64,000 nt of DNA from Chryseobacterium sp. 6424. GTDB taxonomy: Bacteria > Bacteroidota > Bacteroidia > Flavobacteriales > Weeksellaceae. The translations under genes and the position numbers were made by a program. The DNA is taken from contig NZ_CP023540.1 in assembly GCF_003692615.1 (NCBI RefSeq), positions 2,046,001 through 2,110,000 on the forward strand, read 5' to 3'. The notes under the pieces were generated by a model. That model made no database searches. It saw nothing but the letters and a program-made list of their open reading frames with translations, and was not told the origin of the DNA. Shown here in pieces: positions 63,948 through 64,000 of this stretch (positions are counted from its first letter, which is position 1; each line of letters begins with the position of its first letter).

Positions 63948-64000
63948 ATAACGCTCGGCTTTAGGTCTAGACTTGCTCCCCCGCTCATATAGGCCGCTGA
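63948..64000. other. Tail of the window after paaB
   Basis: Fifty-three bases without a recognisable gene start, promoter or terminator stem; nothing can be assigned. Confidence 0.5.

Overview
The window is a gene-dense chromosomal segment of a Bacteroidota bacterium, most likely family Weeksellaceae (Chryseobacterium/Kaistella group). Evidence for this is the TTTG-N19/21-TAnnTTTG promoter architecture, two proteins with type IX secretion type B C-terminal sorting domains, OmpA proteins with thrombospondin type 3 calcium repeats, the Bacteroidota-specific DUF4295 gene beside rpmB-rpmG, and short near-overlapping operons. No rRNA, tRNA, CRISPR array, insertion sequence or prophage was seen. 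No gene-free stretch exceeds 300 bases; the longest gaps are about 170-210 bases and hold promoters or terminators.

Layout. 1-7.3 kb: clpX (cut by the window edge), a HIT protein and greA on the minus strand; a degenerate Rieske-like lipoprotein, dtd, a small lipoprotein and an alpha/beta hydrolase on plus; then nrnA, rpmH, ftsE and accA. 7.3-15.6 kb: gltX, a surface-glycan island (GT90, cupin, two GT4-type transferases and a CDP-glycerol transferase-like protein), rocD and a YoeB-type toxin-antitoxin pair. 15.7-20 kb: a pdxA, yceD (DUF177), rpmF, accB, accC minus-strand block for cofactor, ribosome and fatty-acid synthesis. 19.8-24.1 kb: ribE overlapping an NtrY-like histidine kinase, trmN6, a secreted protein and tsf. 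24.2-29.1 kb: a frameshifted T9SS cargo gene, fmt and recQ. 29.2-34.3 kb: two tandem OmpA-type proteins (one without the OmpA domain), folK, sppA and a GlsB-type membrane protein. 34.3-38.4 kb: ftsY, DUF4295, rpmG, rpmB, murB and an aminotransferase. 38.5-43.4 kb: an M3 peptidase lipoprotein, a DUF2807 lipoprotein and a LemA-TPM-TPM operon. 43.5-50.4 kb: folA, a TPR membrane protein, a TRIC-type channel, ddl-coaD, lpxK, dinB, a YceI lipoprotein and a receiver-like protein. 50.6-55.4 kb: cytosolic alpha-amylase, a radical-SAM plus DUF4130 two-gene DNA-repair module and a zinc alcohol dehydrogenase. 55.5-64 kb: a giant IgGFc-binding-like T9SS protein, coaE, an MBL hydrolase, a PaiB-like protein, ruvB, hutI and a paaB without visible paa partners.

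Most genes are housekeeping: translation (gltX, tsf, fmt, L34, L32, L33, L28, ftsY, dtd, trmN6), envelope (murB, ddl, lpxK, OmpA), fatty acids (accA, accB, accC), CoA (coaD, coaE), folate (folA, folK) and DNA repair (recQ, ruvB, dinB). The parts most worth following up are the radical-SAM/DUF4130 pair, the Rieske-like lipoprotein with both ligand histidines replaced by aspartate, the T9SS gene whose sorting domain is out of frame after an apparent TA loss, the glycosyltransferase island, the OmpA paralog lacking its anchor domain, the small DUF4295 gene in the ribosomal cluster, and the isolated paaB.
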